DNA of 64,000 nucleotides, taken from Jejudonia soesokkakensis (GTDB taxonomy: Bacteria > Bacteroidota > Bacteroidia > Flavobacteriales > Flavobacteriaceae). The stretch is from the NCBI RefSeq assembly GCF_042664795.1, contig NZ_JBHTBN010000007.1, positions 1-64,000 on the forward strand, written 5' to 3'. Both the position numbers and the translations under genes were made by a program. This document shows, piece by piece, positions 1-9,570 of this stretch (position 1 is the first letter of the stretch; each line of letters begins with the position of its first letter). The notes beneath the pieces are model-generated. The model searched no databases. It was not told the DNA's origin and saw only the letters and a program-made list of their open reading frames with translations.

Positions 1-2210
1 AGGGTAACTCCTACCAATCCATCCAAAATCTCCAAATCCTTAGAAGTCAAATCAAATACCTCACTGCCATCCCCATCATTATCACACTCAACATAATCCA
101 TAATAGGATCCTCTATCTCTGGGGAATCATTGACATTTAATTCCAGTTCGACTACATTATAGCAAGTAGGACTGGATGCATTGGCTACCCGAACATAGAT
201 GATCTGAAAACTGGACATAGTATTTTCAAAAGGACTTGATTGTGGATTCATGCCATTATCTGCTTCTAGCTGAGATAAATGGTAGGTTACCATGGCATTG
301 GGATTAGGCCCGTTGGTTATTTCATCTGTTTTGCTTTCAAGGTCAAACTCTGCAATACCATCATTAGGAACCTCATCACACATTTCCATTGGAGTTGGCT
401 GCACAAATTCTGGAGCAACCGCAATAGTAATATCAAAACTATCCGTACCATAGCAATCTGTATTATCTCTATTTTCTACTCTTACAAATACCTGTTGTGG
501 AGTAACGTTTGTTACATACGGATTGGCTAATGGAGACGTATTGCCGTCTGCATCCATCTGAGTAGGGTGAAATGAGACCCTATAATCTAAAGGGTCCTGT
601 CCATTAAGTGCTTCTGAACCCTTTAAAGTTTGTAGGTCTAAAGAAACAGTACCGTCACTATCAAGATCACAAGCATCTAAACTTGTCATGGGACCTGCAG
701 AGGCTTGAGAATAAGTGATTGTAAAAAATGCAGTTGCAAAACAAAGCCCTGCATTTTGTTCTATTCGTACATAAATTGTTTCCGTACCACCTGTTGCAGG
801 ATATGTAGTAGGATTAAGAATGTTATTTGACCCCATATTTGCATCAGCTTGAGAAGTATGATAAGTAATATTGTCAAATTCGGTAGGGTCTTGACCTCCT
901 AAAACATCATCATCATTCTGAGTTAAGTCAAAACTATTTGGCATAGTACTATCATCACATATAAAAAAATCTTCTGGCTGTGTAGCAATAACAGGTTGAG
1001 GATATATAGTTACATTAAATGTCATATTGCCTGACGGTGCTGAAGGATACTCTATGGTAACATCGTAAATTCCAGTTTGTGTTGCATCAAAAGTAGGGTC
1101 TGGTGAATTCTGAACAACAACTGGTCCGCCACCCATTCCATCATCAAATGTCCAAATATAATTGTTTGCAGCAGGGTCAGTTGCGTCTAATTCAAAACTA
1201 TCTCCTTGGCAACCAAAAAAATCATTTGTAGCACCACCTACAGTTACATTAACAGTATCGAATACTGTTGTTGTTGTACCATTTGGAAGTGTAAATGTTA
1301 CCGTAACGGTGTATGTTGTTGTTCCTATTGGAGAACAAACACCTGCTGCCAATAAATCCGAGGATATTACACTTCCATCTGGGGCTGTCCAAACAACGGT
1401 CGTATTCGGATCTTCAGGCCCATCTGGAATAAATCTATAACTTTCATCCACAGCATCCCATACTCCAGTATTTCTGCCTGGAGGTACAGCAAATTCTCCC
1501 GTGTTATTGCCTTGAATCCCTAATGTGGCACGTCCTCCATTCCAACCAGTACAGGCAGGCTTGTCAACTAAATTAACTTCAATGACATTTGAACTTTCGT
1601 ATAAAATCACCTGCTGTGTTGTAGAAAAACTACTACAAGAACTACCAAAATGCTCTACATCATCAAAATTTAAAATAAAACTTCTAAAAGGTGCAGTGCC
1701 TGCTACTAAATAATTAATTTGAGTAGGATCAGGACTTATACTCGGATCCATATCATGATAGGCTCCGTAAATCGTATTTAATGTAAAAGTCCCATTAGTG
1801 GTGGGTAATAAATCCCCAGCTCCAATCACATACCCACTCCCAGTGTCAGCCAGCGAGGTGTCAAAACTAATTTGGCCATTAGCTCCTATAACTAGGCTTG
1901 TATACGTGTTTTGATAGTATTCAAACTCAAAAGGAATATTAATAATTTGACTCCACCTATCATCAATTACAACATTAGAAGGAGACCCCCCATTAATTGG
2001 AGGTAATGGACAAACAGGTTCTCCTACAACGTAGGTCGATGTATCTGTATTCGGAAGCCCTATCAAGGTTGCAAGCAAATCGGTACAAGGCATCGAAACA
2101 TCTAATGTAACATCTGAACCTGCATCTAAACTCTCACAAGCAAGTTGTGAGAAAGAATGTAATGGTAATAGAAAAACAAGTATAATAAAATAGGGGAATG
2201 TAATTTTCAT
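1..2210 (-). CDS. Large secreted modular adhesin-like protein, 5' part only (3' end outside window)
   Basis: The reading frame is open from an ATG at 2210 down to base 1, giving at least 736 residues with no stop. It starts with a signal peptide (about residues 1-21, MKITFPYFIILVFLLPLHS then FSQ). A beta-rich N-terminal region with conserved Cys follows, then PKD/Ig-like sequence (about 317-405). From about residue 410 a ~100-residue module repeats: a 'CD...DG...FDL' opening, then 'VTYH.SQ..AD', then 'IYVRV.N....C'. Three copies are complete and a fourth has begun at the window edge. This architecture is typical of flavobacterial type IX secretion substrates that end in a gliding-motility-type C-terminal sorting domain. 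That domain would lie outside the window, so export by T9SS is inference. Exact ligand or role unknown. Confidence 0.85.
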   Translation of the reverse strand, partial: MKITFPYFIILVFLLPLHSFSQLACESLDAGSDVTLDVSMPCTDLLATLIGLPNTDTSTYVVGEPVCPLPPINGGSPSNVVIDDRWSQIINIPFEFEYYQNTYTSLVIGANGQISFDTSLADTGSGYVIGAGDLLPTTNGTFTLNTIYGAYHDMDPSISPDPTQINYLVAGTAPFRSFILNFDDVEHFGSSCSSFSTTQQVILYESSNVIEVNLVDKPACTGWNGGRATLGIQGNNTGEFAVPPGRNTGVWDAVDESYRFIPDGPEDPNTTVVWTAPDGSVISSDLLAAGVCSPIGTTTYTVTVTFTLPNGTTTTVFDTVNVTVGGATNDFFGCQGDSFELDATDPAANNYIWTFDDGMGGGPVVVQNSPDPTFDATQTGIYDVTIEYPSAPSGNMTFNVTIYPQPVIATQPEDFFICDDSTMPNSFDLTQNDDDVLGGQDPTEFDNITYHTSQADANMGSNNILNPTTYPATGGTETIYVRIEQNAGLCFATAFFTITYSQASAGPMTSLDACDLDSDGTVSLDLQTLKGSEALNGQDPLDYRVSFHPTQMDADGNTSPLANPYVTNVTPQQVFVRVENRDNTDCYGTDSFDITIAVAPEFVQPTPMEMCDEVPNDGIAEFDLESKTDEITNGPNPNAMVTYHLSQLEADNGMNPQSSPFENTMSSFQIIYVRVANASSPTCYNVVELELNVNDSPEIEDPIMDYVECDNDGDGSEVFDLTSKDLEILDGLVGVT

Positions 2211-2319
2211 AGCATTAAAAATAGTTCTAGCGCGAAATTTAAGAATTTTTTATGAAAATTATAGTTTTCAAAAGTAAAAATAGTAGGGATCAATATTTTA
2301 ATCCACGTGGCTAAAACCG

Positions 2320-2327
2320 TATCTTTG
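2320..2327 (+). promoter_or_regulatory. -7 promoter element of folE (TATCTTTG)
   Basis: TATCTTTG matches the Bacteroidota -7 consensus TAnnTTTG. It lies 36 nt before the ATG at 2364. The longer in-frame start at 2307 would lie upstream of this element and is therefore not used. Confidence 0.6.
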
Positions 2328-2363
2328 CCCCTTATTTCCTTTCAAGGATATTTTTTCAGAAAA

Positions 2364-3041
2364 ATGGATTTAGAAAAACAGCTTAAAGAAATTGAAGAAT
2401 TAGGAAATGATCATGAGAGTGGCGCTACCGAAACTCCTATGCGTCCTGATGCTTTTGAGCTAAGTGATATCGAGAAAATCGCAGCTATCAAAGAAGATGT
2501 TCAACACATCATGCACACGCTGGGTCTTGACCTAACAGACGACAGCCTAAAAGGTACTCCTACTCGTGTTGCAAAAATGTTCGTTCAGGAAATCTTTGGT
2601 GGATTACACCCAGATCGCAAACCAAAAGCTTCGACCTTCGATAATAAATATAAGTACGGCGAAATGCTGGTAGAAAAGAATATTACCTTGTATTCTACCT
2701 GCGAGCATCACTTACTCCCTATCGTAGGAAAAGCCCATATTGCCTACATCTCTTCTGGTGCTGTCGTGGGTTTAAGTAAAATGAACCGGATCGTCGATTA
2801 TTTTGCTAAAAGACCACAGGTTCAGGAACGTTTAACCATGCAGATTGTAAAAGAACTTCAAAAAGTACTAAAAACAGACGATGTAGCATGCGTCATAGAC
2901 GCTAAGCATCTTTGTGTGAATTCTAGAGGTATACGCGATATTGACAGTAGTACTGTGACCAGTGAATTTGGAGGCGCTTTTAAAAAGGCAGACGTGCGGA
3001 GAGAATTTCTGGATTATATAAAACTGGAAACCGAATTCTGA
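2364..3041 (+). CDS. folE: GTP cyclohydrolase I
   Basis: Converts GTP to 7,8-dihydroneopterin triphosphate, the first step of folate/pterin synthesis, in the cytoplasm. The protein is 225 residues, the usual length. Zinc ligands fit C113 and H116 (STCEHHLLPIVG) and C184 (HLCVNSRGIRD). The GTP-binding stretch SSTVTSEFGG follows. The start at 2364 was chosen over an in-frame codon at 2307 because a -7 promoter word lies between them and the added residues do not fit the family. cysS follows after 21 nt in the same direction, suggesting cotranscription. The same product can also feed preQ synthesis, and queE is present at 15942. Confidence 0.95.
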   Translation: MDLEKQLKEIEELGNDHESGATETPMRPDAFELSDIEKIAAIKEDVQHIMHTLGLDLTDDSLKGTPTRVAKMFVQEIFGGLHPDRKPKASTFDNKYKYGEMLVEKNITLYSTCEHHLLPIVGKAHIAYISSGAVVGLSKMNRIVDYFAKRPQVQERLTMQIVKELQKVLKTDDVACVIDAKHLCVNSRGIRDIDSSTVTSEFGGAFKKADVRREFLDYIKLETEF

Positions 3042-3062
3042 TAACAGTGTAAAGACTACTCC

Positions 3063-4547
3063 ATGAAAAGATACGAATCGCAATCCATTACGATTTATAA
3101 TTCTATTAGTAAACAAAAAGAGAAATTCACTCCTATTCATGAAGGAGCCGTAGGCATGTATGTGTGTGGCCCCACTGTATATAGTAATGTTCACTTAGGG
3201 AATTGTCGTACTTTTTTATCTTTTGATTTGATCTTTAGATATTTAAAACATCTTGAATACAAAGTACGCTACGTTCGTAATATTACCGATGCCGGTCACC
3301 TAGAAAATGATGGTGAAAGTGGTGACGATCCCATCTTGAAAAAGGCACGTATTGAGCAATTGGAACCTATGGAAGTGGTGCAGAAATACACTGTGGACTT
3401 TCATGAAACCATGGCAAAATTTAATGCACTCCCTCCAAGTATAGAGCCCACTGCGACAGGGCATATTATGGAGCAAATTCATATTGTAGAAGATATCATT
3501 AAGAAAGGATACGGCTACGAAAAAAACGGATCGGTCTATTTTGATGTATTGAAATTTAATGAAGATCATTCCTACGGAAAGTTAAGTGGAAGAAATCTTG
3601 AAGATATGATCACCAATACGCGTGAATTGGCTGCGCAGAGCGAGAAGAAAAATCCGCAGGATTTTGCCTTATGGAAAAAAGCCGAACCACAACATATTAT
3701 GCGATGGCCGTCTCCTTGGAGCGATGGATTTCCGGGATGGCATCTCGAATGTACTGCGATGAGTACGAAGTATCTGGGAACTAATTTTGATATCCATGGT
3801 GGCGGAATGGACCTAAAATTTCCACACCACGAATGTGAAATTGCACAAGCGGAAGCAAGTAACAATCAATCTCCTGTAAATTACTGGATGCACGCCAACA
3901 TGCTTACGCTAAATGGTAAAAAAATGTCGAAATCTACGGGGAATAATATTTTACCTTCGGAGTTGATCTCGGGAGAGAACGATATTTTAAATAAGCCGTT
4001 TTCAGCTTCAGTCGCAAAATTCTTTATGTATCAGGCGCACTACCGAAGCATCTTGGATTTTAGTAATGATGCATTGGAAGCTGCCGAAAAAGGGTTTAAC
4101 AGACTTATGGATGCTAATAGGACTGTGGAGGAACTTTCGGTTGCTGAAAAGAGTTCAATTGACATCCCAGCTTGGAAACAATCTTGCTATGATGCCATGA
4201 ATGACGATTTTAACAGCCCGATTCTCATCGCTCATTTATTTGAAGGCGTTAAATACTGTAATGGTATTAAGGATGCTTCAGAAACAATTACCGAAGCAGA
4301 CAAACAAACGCTTAAAGAAACGTTTTACACCTTTATTTTTGAAGTATTAGGATTGGAGGATGAAGTTTCAGCAGGAAAGAACGAATCTGGAAAACTAAAC
4401 GGGGCTGTCGAGTTATTGATTGAACTTCGCAACCAAGCACGTGCGAATAAAGATTTTGCGACCAGTGACCGAATTAGAGACGATTTGCAGGCAGTAGGCA
4501 TTCAATTAAAAGATGGCAAAGAAGGCACTACCTTTTCTTTAAACTAG
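3063..4547 (+). CDS. cysS: Cysteinyl-tRNA synthetase
   Basis: Class I aminoacyl-tRNA synthetase charging tRNA-Cys. It has 494 residues, normal for the family. The zinc-site Cys35 is in YVCGPTVYS, the HIGH-type motif is HLGN (44-47), further zinc ligands lie in GWHLECTAMS and HHECE, and the KMSKS loop is at 287-291 (KKMSKSTGN). The C-terminal helical anticodon-binding part includes NQARANKDFATSDRIRDDL. It follows folE closely and precedes yidD, which has its own promoter word. Confidence 0.97.
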   Translation: MKRYESQSITIYNSISKQKEKFTPIHEGAVGMYVCGPTVYSNVHLGNCRTFLSFDLIFRYLKHLEYKVRYVRNITDAGHLENDGESGDDPILKKARIEQLEPMEVVQKYTVDFHETMAKFNALPPSIEPTATGHIMEQIHIVEDIIKKGYGYEKNGSVYFDVLKFNEDHSYGKLSGRNLEDMITNTRELAAQSEKKNPQDFALWKKAEPQHIMRWPSPWSDGFPGWHLECTAMSTKYLGTNFDIHGGGMDLKFPHHECEIAQAEASNNQSPVNYWMHANMLTLNGKKMSKSTGNNILPSELISGENDILNKPFSASVAKFFMYQAHYRSILDFSNDALEAAEKGFNRLMDANRTVEELSVAEKSSIDIPAWKQSCYDAMNDDFNSPILIAHLFEGVKYCNGIKDASETITEADKQTLKETFYTFIFEVLGLEDEVSAGKNESGKLNGAVELLIELRNQARANKDFATSDRIRDDLQAVGIQLKDGKEGTTFSLN

Positions 4548-4552
4548 ATTCA

Positions 4553-4560
4553 TACCTTTG
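4553..4560 (+). promoter_or_regulatory. -7 promoter element of yidD (TACCTTTG)
   Basis: TACCTTTG fits TAnnTTTG, begins 6 nt after the cysS stop codon and lies 34 nt before the yidD ATG. yidD and possibly the genes after it can thus be transcribed separately from cysS. Confidence 0.5.
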
Positions 4561-4594
4561 GGCCATTTATTCTCACAACTGAGCGTGTAGATCC

Positions 4595-4837
4595 ATGAAA
4601 AAAATATTCACATACCCATTGGTTTTACTAGTGAAATGTTACCAACTCGTCATTTCTCCCTTAACACCCAATACGTGCAGATTCTCCCCTACTTGTTCTC
4701 ATTACACGATTGAAGCATTACAAACACACGGACTCATTAAAGGGTCGTGGCTTGCGATAAAACGTATAAGTAGCTGCAATCCGTGGGGAGGCAGCGGATA
4801 TGATCCTGTACCTCCAATTAAAAATGACCAACCTTAA
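4595..4837 (+). CDS. yidD: Membrane protein insertion efficiency factor YidD
   Basis: Small (80 aa) inner-membrane-associated protein that assists YidC-dependent insertion. It shows the family signature: N-terminal amphipathic helix, the Cys-rich core CRFSPTCSHYTIEA, then a G.W.A.KR...CNPW.. motif with the DPVP ending. Length is typical for the family (about 70-90 aa). It lies just upstream of lgt, another envelope biogenesis gene, separated by 53 nt. Confidence 0.93.
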   Translation: MKKIFTYPLVLLVKCYQLVISPLTPNTCRFSPTCSHYTIEALQTHGLIKGSWLAIKRISSCNPWGGSGYDPVPPIKNDQP

Positions 4838-4890
4838 ATGGGTTCGCACTCGCTACTTTTAGTATCTTTACATCACTTAAAACACTTTAC

Positions 4891-5718
4891 ATGACACATT
4901 TTTTAAGTTTCACCTGGGATCCCTCTTCAGGAATTGACCTTGGTTTCTTTTTAGTTCGTTATTACAGTTTAATGTTTGTAATCGCCTTTGTTCTAGGGTG
5001 GTTTATTATGAAGAAGATCTTCAAATTTGAAGGTGAACACGAAAGCAAACTGGACAGCCTTTTTATCTATATGGTGGTTGCTACGTTGCTAGGTGCACGA
5101 TTAGGTCATGTGTTGTTTTACCAAACAGAATTACTATGGCAGGATCCGTTGGCCGTGTTTTTACCTTTTGAAACACAACCTGAATTCAGGTTTACAGGAT
5201 TTCAAGGACTAGCAAGTCATGGAGCAGCGATTTCGATTATTATCGCGATGTTTATCTACAGCAAAAAAGTATTGAAAAAACCTGTACTTTGGATTCTTGA
5301 TAGAATCATTATTGCGGTTACTTGCGGCGGAATCTTCATCCGTTTAGGAAACTTTATCAATAGTGAGATCATTGGTAAGCCAACCGGAACAGACTATGGA
5401 GTAATCTTTAAGCAATTAGGGGAAGATTTTGCACGTCACCCTACCCAGTTATACGAAGCTGGAGGGTATCTATTGGTATTTTTAATTGTTTGGTATATTT
5501 ACTGGAAAACAGAAAAACGTCACTATTTAGGATATATTTTTGGAGTATTTCTGGTATTATTATGGCTCGTTAGATTTATTGTAGAATTCTGGAAAGAAGC
5601 GCAGGTAGGTGAACGTGGAGACTGGATTTTAAATACAGGGCAATGGCTAAGCATTCCTTTTATTCTCTTCGGAATTTACTTAATATTTAGTTCAAAAAAC
5701 AAAAAATATTCTGTATGA
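4891..5718 (+). CDS. lgt: Prolipoprotein diacylglyceryl transferase
   Basis: Integral inner-membrane enzyme that transfers diacylglycerol from phosphatidylglycerol to the lipobox Cys of prolipoproteins. The 275-residue protein has about seven hydrophobic segments. It carries the conserved HGAAI segment, the Lgt signature RLGNFINSEIIGKPT and the HPTQLYE motif. The window encodes several lipoproteins that would be its substrates. Its last codons overlap the next gene by 4 nt (ATGA), indicating translational coupling with the DUF192 gene. A TATCTTTA promoter-like word precedes it near 4862. Confidence 0.95.
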   Translation: MTHFLSFTWDPSSGIDLGFFLVRYYSLMFVIAFVLGWFIMKKIFKFEGEHESKLDSLFIYMVVATLLGARLGHVLFYQTELLWQDPLAVFLPFETQPEFRFTGFQGLASHGAAISIIIAMFIYSKKVLKKPVLWILDRIIIAVTCGGIFIRLGNFINSEIIGKPTGTDYGVIFKQLGEDFARHPTQLYEAGGYLLVFLIVWYIYWKTEKRHYLGYIFGVFLVLLWLVRFIVEFWKEAQVGERGDWILNTGQWLSIPFILFGIYLIFSSKNKKYSV

Positions 5719-6206
5719 AAAGATTGATCATTCCACTAGCTTTAGCCGCTACGCTATTACTTTCTGAAAGCTGCAAGGAAACCACACAGGAGAAAGTACT
5801 TACCAAACAAGTAAAATTCACAAAGGAAGGTGAGCTTGCTATTAGAAAAGCAGTAACCGACTCGGTAATTGCGGTGTTAGATGTGGAATTTGCCAGAGAT
5901 GATTATGAAACGCAGACAGGATTGATGTACCGTAAAGGCATGGTGAATAATCAAGGAATGCTTTTCGTATTTGACGATGAATTGGTTCGCTCGTTTTATA
6001 TGAAAAATACCGAATTCCCATTGGATATTATCTACATCAACAGCAAGAAACAGATAGTAAGTATTGTTAAAGATGCAAAACCTTTAGATACCTCTTCCTT
6101 ACCTTCAGCCGCTCCTGCACAATATGTTTTGGAAGTAAACGCTGGACTTAGTGATACTTGGGGATTAGAGGTTGGTGATGAAGTGCATTGGATTGAACTT
6201 GAATAG
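5715..6206 (+). CDS. DUF192 lipoprotein
   Basis: 163 residues with a lipoprotein-type leader (lipobox around LLLSESC). A DUF192 domain follows, with the family motifs TGLMYRKGM, GMLFVFDD, FYMKNTEFPLDIIYI and VLEVNAG. DUF192 proteins are small secreted or periplasmic proteins of unknown biochemical role. The start overlaps the lgt stop, so it is read as the last gene of the yidD-lgt unit. A strong palindromic terminator follows. Confidence 0.85.
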   Translation: MKRLIIPLALAATLLLSESCKETTQEKVLTKQVKFTKEGELAIRKAVTDSVIAVLDVEFARDDYETQTGLMYRKGMVNNQGMLFVFDDELVRSFYMKNTEFPLDIIYINSKKQIVSIVKDAKPLDTSSLPSAAPAQYVLEVNAGLSDTWGLEVGDEVHWIELE

Positions 6207-6252
6207 TAGTATGGTCGTATTTTAGATTACTGGTATTTTAGTATGTATTTAA

Positions 6253-6293
6253 ACAATAAAAAAAGCCGCTCATGGAGCGGCTTTTTTTATTGT
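6253..6293. terminator. Bidirectional terminator between the DUF192 gene and secDF
   Basis: Near-perfect palindrome whose GC core is AGCCGCTC-atg-GAGCGGCT, flanked by an A-run on the left and a T-run on the right. It ends transcription of the plus-strand DUF192 gene and of minus-strand secDF, which converge here. Confidence 0.9.
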
Positions 6294-6316
6294 TTACTTT
6301 TCCGAAGAAAAGAACA

Positions 6317-9300
6317 TTACTTCTTTTTTGCTTCAGGAAGTAGTTCGTCCTCTTCTTCTTTCTTTTCGGTTAAGTCAATACCTCTTTTCTTGACACTGTC
6401 AAAGAATACTGGTGTTGCAATAAACAGAGATGAATAGGTACCTACTAATACACCCACGATCAATGCAAAGATGAGTCCTCTAATCGATTCGGCACCGATT
6501 AAAAAGATACATAATAATACGATCAATGTAGTGATAGACGTATTTAACGTACGACTTAATGTACTGTTCAAGGCACTATTGATAATTCTGTTCATTTTCC
6601 ATTTAGGATGCTCATTAAAGAATTCTCTAATACGGTCAAATACAACCACGGTATCATTTAGTGAGTATCCAATTACCGTCAAGATCGCAGCGATAAACGA
6701 CTGATCGATTTCCATATTAAACGGCATGAACTTATAAGTTAACGAGAAGATCCCTAATACAATCAATACATCATGAAACACTGCCGTTACAGCACCTAAA
6801 CTGAACTGCCATCTTCTAAAACGCAACAAGATGTATAAGAATACTACGATAAGGGATCCTAAGACGGCCCAGAACGATTCCTTTTTGATATCATCTGCAA
6901 TGGTTGGACTAACTTTATAGTATTCCATACGACCCGCGACTTTCCCTTCATCATCTTCTTTGAATTCTTCAAAGGTCATTCCACTAGGTAAGTTAGGCTG
7001 TAAGCCTTCATACAACATCTGCTCGATTTCACCGTCTACTTCTTCGCCAGTTTCATCAACTTTGTACTTCGTTGTGATTTTTAACTGATTGTCTCCACCA
7101 TAGGTTTTAGCTTCCGCAGAACCAAACACAGCTGTTAAATCTTCAGTGACAGCTGTTGCATTTACATCCTTGTCAAAACGTACTGTATACGTACGACCTC
7201 CTACAAAGTCAACACCCTGATTTAATCCATTTGTAAATAAAGAACCTAAACTGATTAAGATTAAAATTCCAGAGATCACATAGGCTACTTTACGTTTTCC
7301 TAAGAAGTTAATGTTTACATTTTTAAACAGATTCTTAGTCATTGCTGTAGAACATGGTAATGACTTCCCATTTTTCGTATAACTGTCGATAAACAATCTT
7401 GTAATAAAGATGGCTGTAAATAATGAGGTAGCAATACCAATTAATAAGGTCGTTGCGAAACCTTTAATAGGTCCTGTTCCAAATACTAATAAAATAAGAC
7501 CAGTAAGTCCTGTTGTAATATTCGCATCTAAGATAGAAGACAATGCGTTACTAAATCCGTCTTTAATAGCATCTTTCTGAAGCTTCCCTTTGGCAAGCTC
7601 TTCCCGAATCCTCTCAAAGATAAGTACGTTCGCATCAACCGAAATACCAATCGTTAATACAATACCTGCAATACCAGGAAGCGTTAATACCGCTCCAAGT
7701 CCTGCTAATATTCCGAAAATAAACAGAATGTTTACTACCAAAGCGATATCGGCGAAGATACCTGCCTTTCCGTAGTAAAAAATCATCCATATCAATACAA
7801 ATGCCAATGCAATAGCAAACGATAAAATACCACTGTCAATCGCTTCTTGCCCTAAGGTAGGTCCAACAACTTCAGCCTGAATAATATCTGCAGAAGCTGG
7901 TAATTTACCAGCACGTAGTACATTTGCTAAATCCTGCCCTTGTGTAATGGTAAAGTCACCTGTAATTTGTGAACGCCCTCCTGCTATAGGACCAGAAGTA
8001 ACTCCTGGTGCAGAATATACGATATTGTCCAATAAAATTGCAATCTGAGATTGATTCGTATACGCGTTTCCGGTCATTTCTTCCCATTTCTTCGCTCCAA
8101 CACCATTCATTTGCATGTCTACTGCCACACGGCCTACTTGGTCATATGATTGGTCTGCTCCTACAACTACAGCTCCTGCTAAAGGTGGCTGTCCTGTTCT
8201 GTCAACTTTTAAAGCATATAATCCAGAAGTAGCAACTGTCTCTCCTTCTTCATTAATTTGAGTGTCTTCAGGAATTCCCCAAACAAATTTTGTATATCGC
8301 TGCTCATTCGATAATAACGAACGAACTTCTGGCATTTTTAAGTATTTGTTTACAGTCGCCGTATCTTTTACTGAAAATCTTGCCAATACCGGTGAACCTT
8401 GAAATCCTGGAGACACCATTAATCCTAGAATAGGATTAGATTGTGAAGCGTTTTGTGCGTCTTCGATATCTTCAGTTTCCAAAAGATCTGCAATCACGTC
8501 TTCTTCTGTTTTTGTTGAGTCCTGTGCTACAGCTGCATCTTCTTGTGCTCCTTCTACTACTTCTTCATCTGAAGCTTCTGCGTTTTCTTCAGCAGCATCT
8601 CCAGCATCGTCAGCATCCATTAATTCCTTTACTTTCGCATCTGCCTGAAATAAGAACCCACCTAACTCATCACTCTTGTATACATTCCAGAATTCTAACT
8701 GTGCGGTCGATGTCACTAATTTCTTTACACGTTCTACATCACGAGCTCCTGGCAATTCTACCAAGATACGCGCAGAGTTTCCTAATCGCTGAATGTTTGG
8801 TTGTGTTACTCCAAACTTATCGATACGCTTTCGCAATACTTCAAAAGCAGAGTTGATTGATTCGTCAATTTTTTGCTTGATTACTGGCTCAACTTCTGCG
8901 TTGGTCATAGAACCATCAATATCTTCTTCTAAATTTTTGTTGAAGAAAATACTTGGAGAAGCTAAATTATTTTCCCCTGGCAGTTCTTCAAATGCTTCAA
9001 AGAAAAGGTCGATATACGTATCCTGAGATTGTTTTTGAGCTTCGGTAGCATTAGCGATTGCCTGATTAAAAGCAGGATCTTTGGTGTTATTTGCCAATCC
9101 TCTTAAAATATCCTGTACAGAAACCTGTAAGATAACGTTGATACCTCCTTTAAGGTCAAGACCTTTGTTGAGCTCTTTTTCCTTTGCGGTTTTGTAGTCG
9201 ATTCCCAGCATTACCGGGTTTAACGCTACTGAATCAAGATACTGTGCTTCTGCCTCAGCTCTTTCTTTGTGTTGTTCATCTGTGTATTCACTTCTCGCAA

Positions 9301-9412
9301 ATGCTTTCGCTTCGTCTTCTACCTGATTTGAAATGTAGGTAAACGATAATTGATATAAACTTACCAATCCGAATAGCACTGCAAACACTATTACGAGTCC
9401 TTTATTTTGCAT
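6317..9412 (-). CDS. secDF: Protein translocase subunit SecDF (fused)
   Basis: A 1031-residue fusion of SecD and SecF, as is normal in Bacteroidota. It uses the proton gradient to help the SecYEG/SecA channel complete export. The N-terminal TM is followed by KELNKGLDLKGGINVILQV, the large periplasmic P1 domain with VLRKRIDKFGVTQPNIQ, and the TM bundle with GISVDANVLIFERIREE. The SecF half begins near residue 696 (NLFKNVNINFLGKRK) and includes VDFVGGRTY and DTVVVFDRIRE. An acidic low-complexity insertion (about 265-325) lies in the periplasmic domain. The C-terminal tail is charged (EKKEEEDELLPEAKKK). It lies downstream of a SecD-like small protein at 9571. Confidence 0.96.
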   Translation of the reverse strand: MQNKGLVIVFAVLFGLVSLYQLSFTYISNQVEDEAKAFARSEYTDEQHKERAEAEAQYLDSVALNPVMLGIDYKTAKEKELNKGLDLKGGINVILQVSVQDILRGLANNTKDPAFNQAIANATEAQKQSQDTYIDLFFEAFEELPGENNLASPSIFFNKNLEEDIDGSMTNAEVEPVIKQKIDESINSAFEVLRKRIDKFGVTQPNIQRLGNSARILVELPGARDVERVKKLVTSTAQLEFWNVYKSDELGGFLFQADAKVKELMDADDAGDAAEENAEASDEEVVEGAQEDAAVAQDSTKTEEDVIADLLETEDIEDAQNASQSNPILGLMVSPGFQGSPVLARFSVKDTATVNKYLKMPEVRSLLSNEQRYTKFVWGIPEDTQINEEGETVATSGLYALKVDRTGQPPLAGAVVVGADQSYDQVGRVAVDMQMNGVGAKKWEEMTGNAYTNQSQIAILLDNIVYSAPGVTSGPIAGGRSQITGDFTITQGQDLANVLRAGKLPASADIIQAEVVGPTLGQEAIDSGILSFAIALAFVLIWMIFYYGKAGIFADIALVVNILFIFGILAGLGAVLTLPGIAGIVLTIGISVDANVLIFERIREELAKGKLQKDAIKDGFSNALSSILDANITTGLTGLILLVFGTGPIKGFATTLLIGIATSLFTAIFITRLFIDSYTKNGKSLPCSTAMTKNLFKNVNINFLGKRKVAYVISGILILISLGSLFTNGLNQGVDFVGGRTYTVRFDKDVNATAVTEDLTAVFGSAEAKTYGGDNQLKITTKYKVDETGEEVDGEIEQMLYEGLQPNLPSGMTFEEFKEDDEGKVAGRMEYYKVSPTIADDIKKESFWAVLGSLIVVFLYILLRFRRWQFSLGAVTAVFHDVLIVLGIFSLTYKFMPFNMEIDQSFIAAILTVIGYSLNDTVVVFDRIREFFNEHPKWKMNRIINSALNSTLSRTLNTSITTLIVLLCIFLIGAESIRGLIFALIVGVLVGTYSSLFIATPVFFDSVKKRGIDLTEKKEEEDELLPEAKKK

Positions 9413-9570
9413 TGTTTTATTTTTTAAGTCAGTTTTTTGAACGCGCGAATATAGAATTTACTGCACTAACTGACAATGATTTTTATTGTTAAATGAATTT
9501 TTAATTTCTTTCTGAAAGCGAAAGAAATCAATTGAAACGAAGAAAGGGAAAATTTTGCTTTATACTCCCC

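Noticed and set aside
2307..2363. N-terminal extension of GTP cyclohydrolase I
   Set aside because: It spans the promoter word TATCTTTG and has no counterpart in the family.
8443..8856. 137-codon plus-strand ORF rich in Leu and His within secDF
   Set aside because: A shadow of the acidic insertion of SecDF; no start signal or family.
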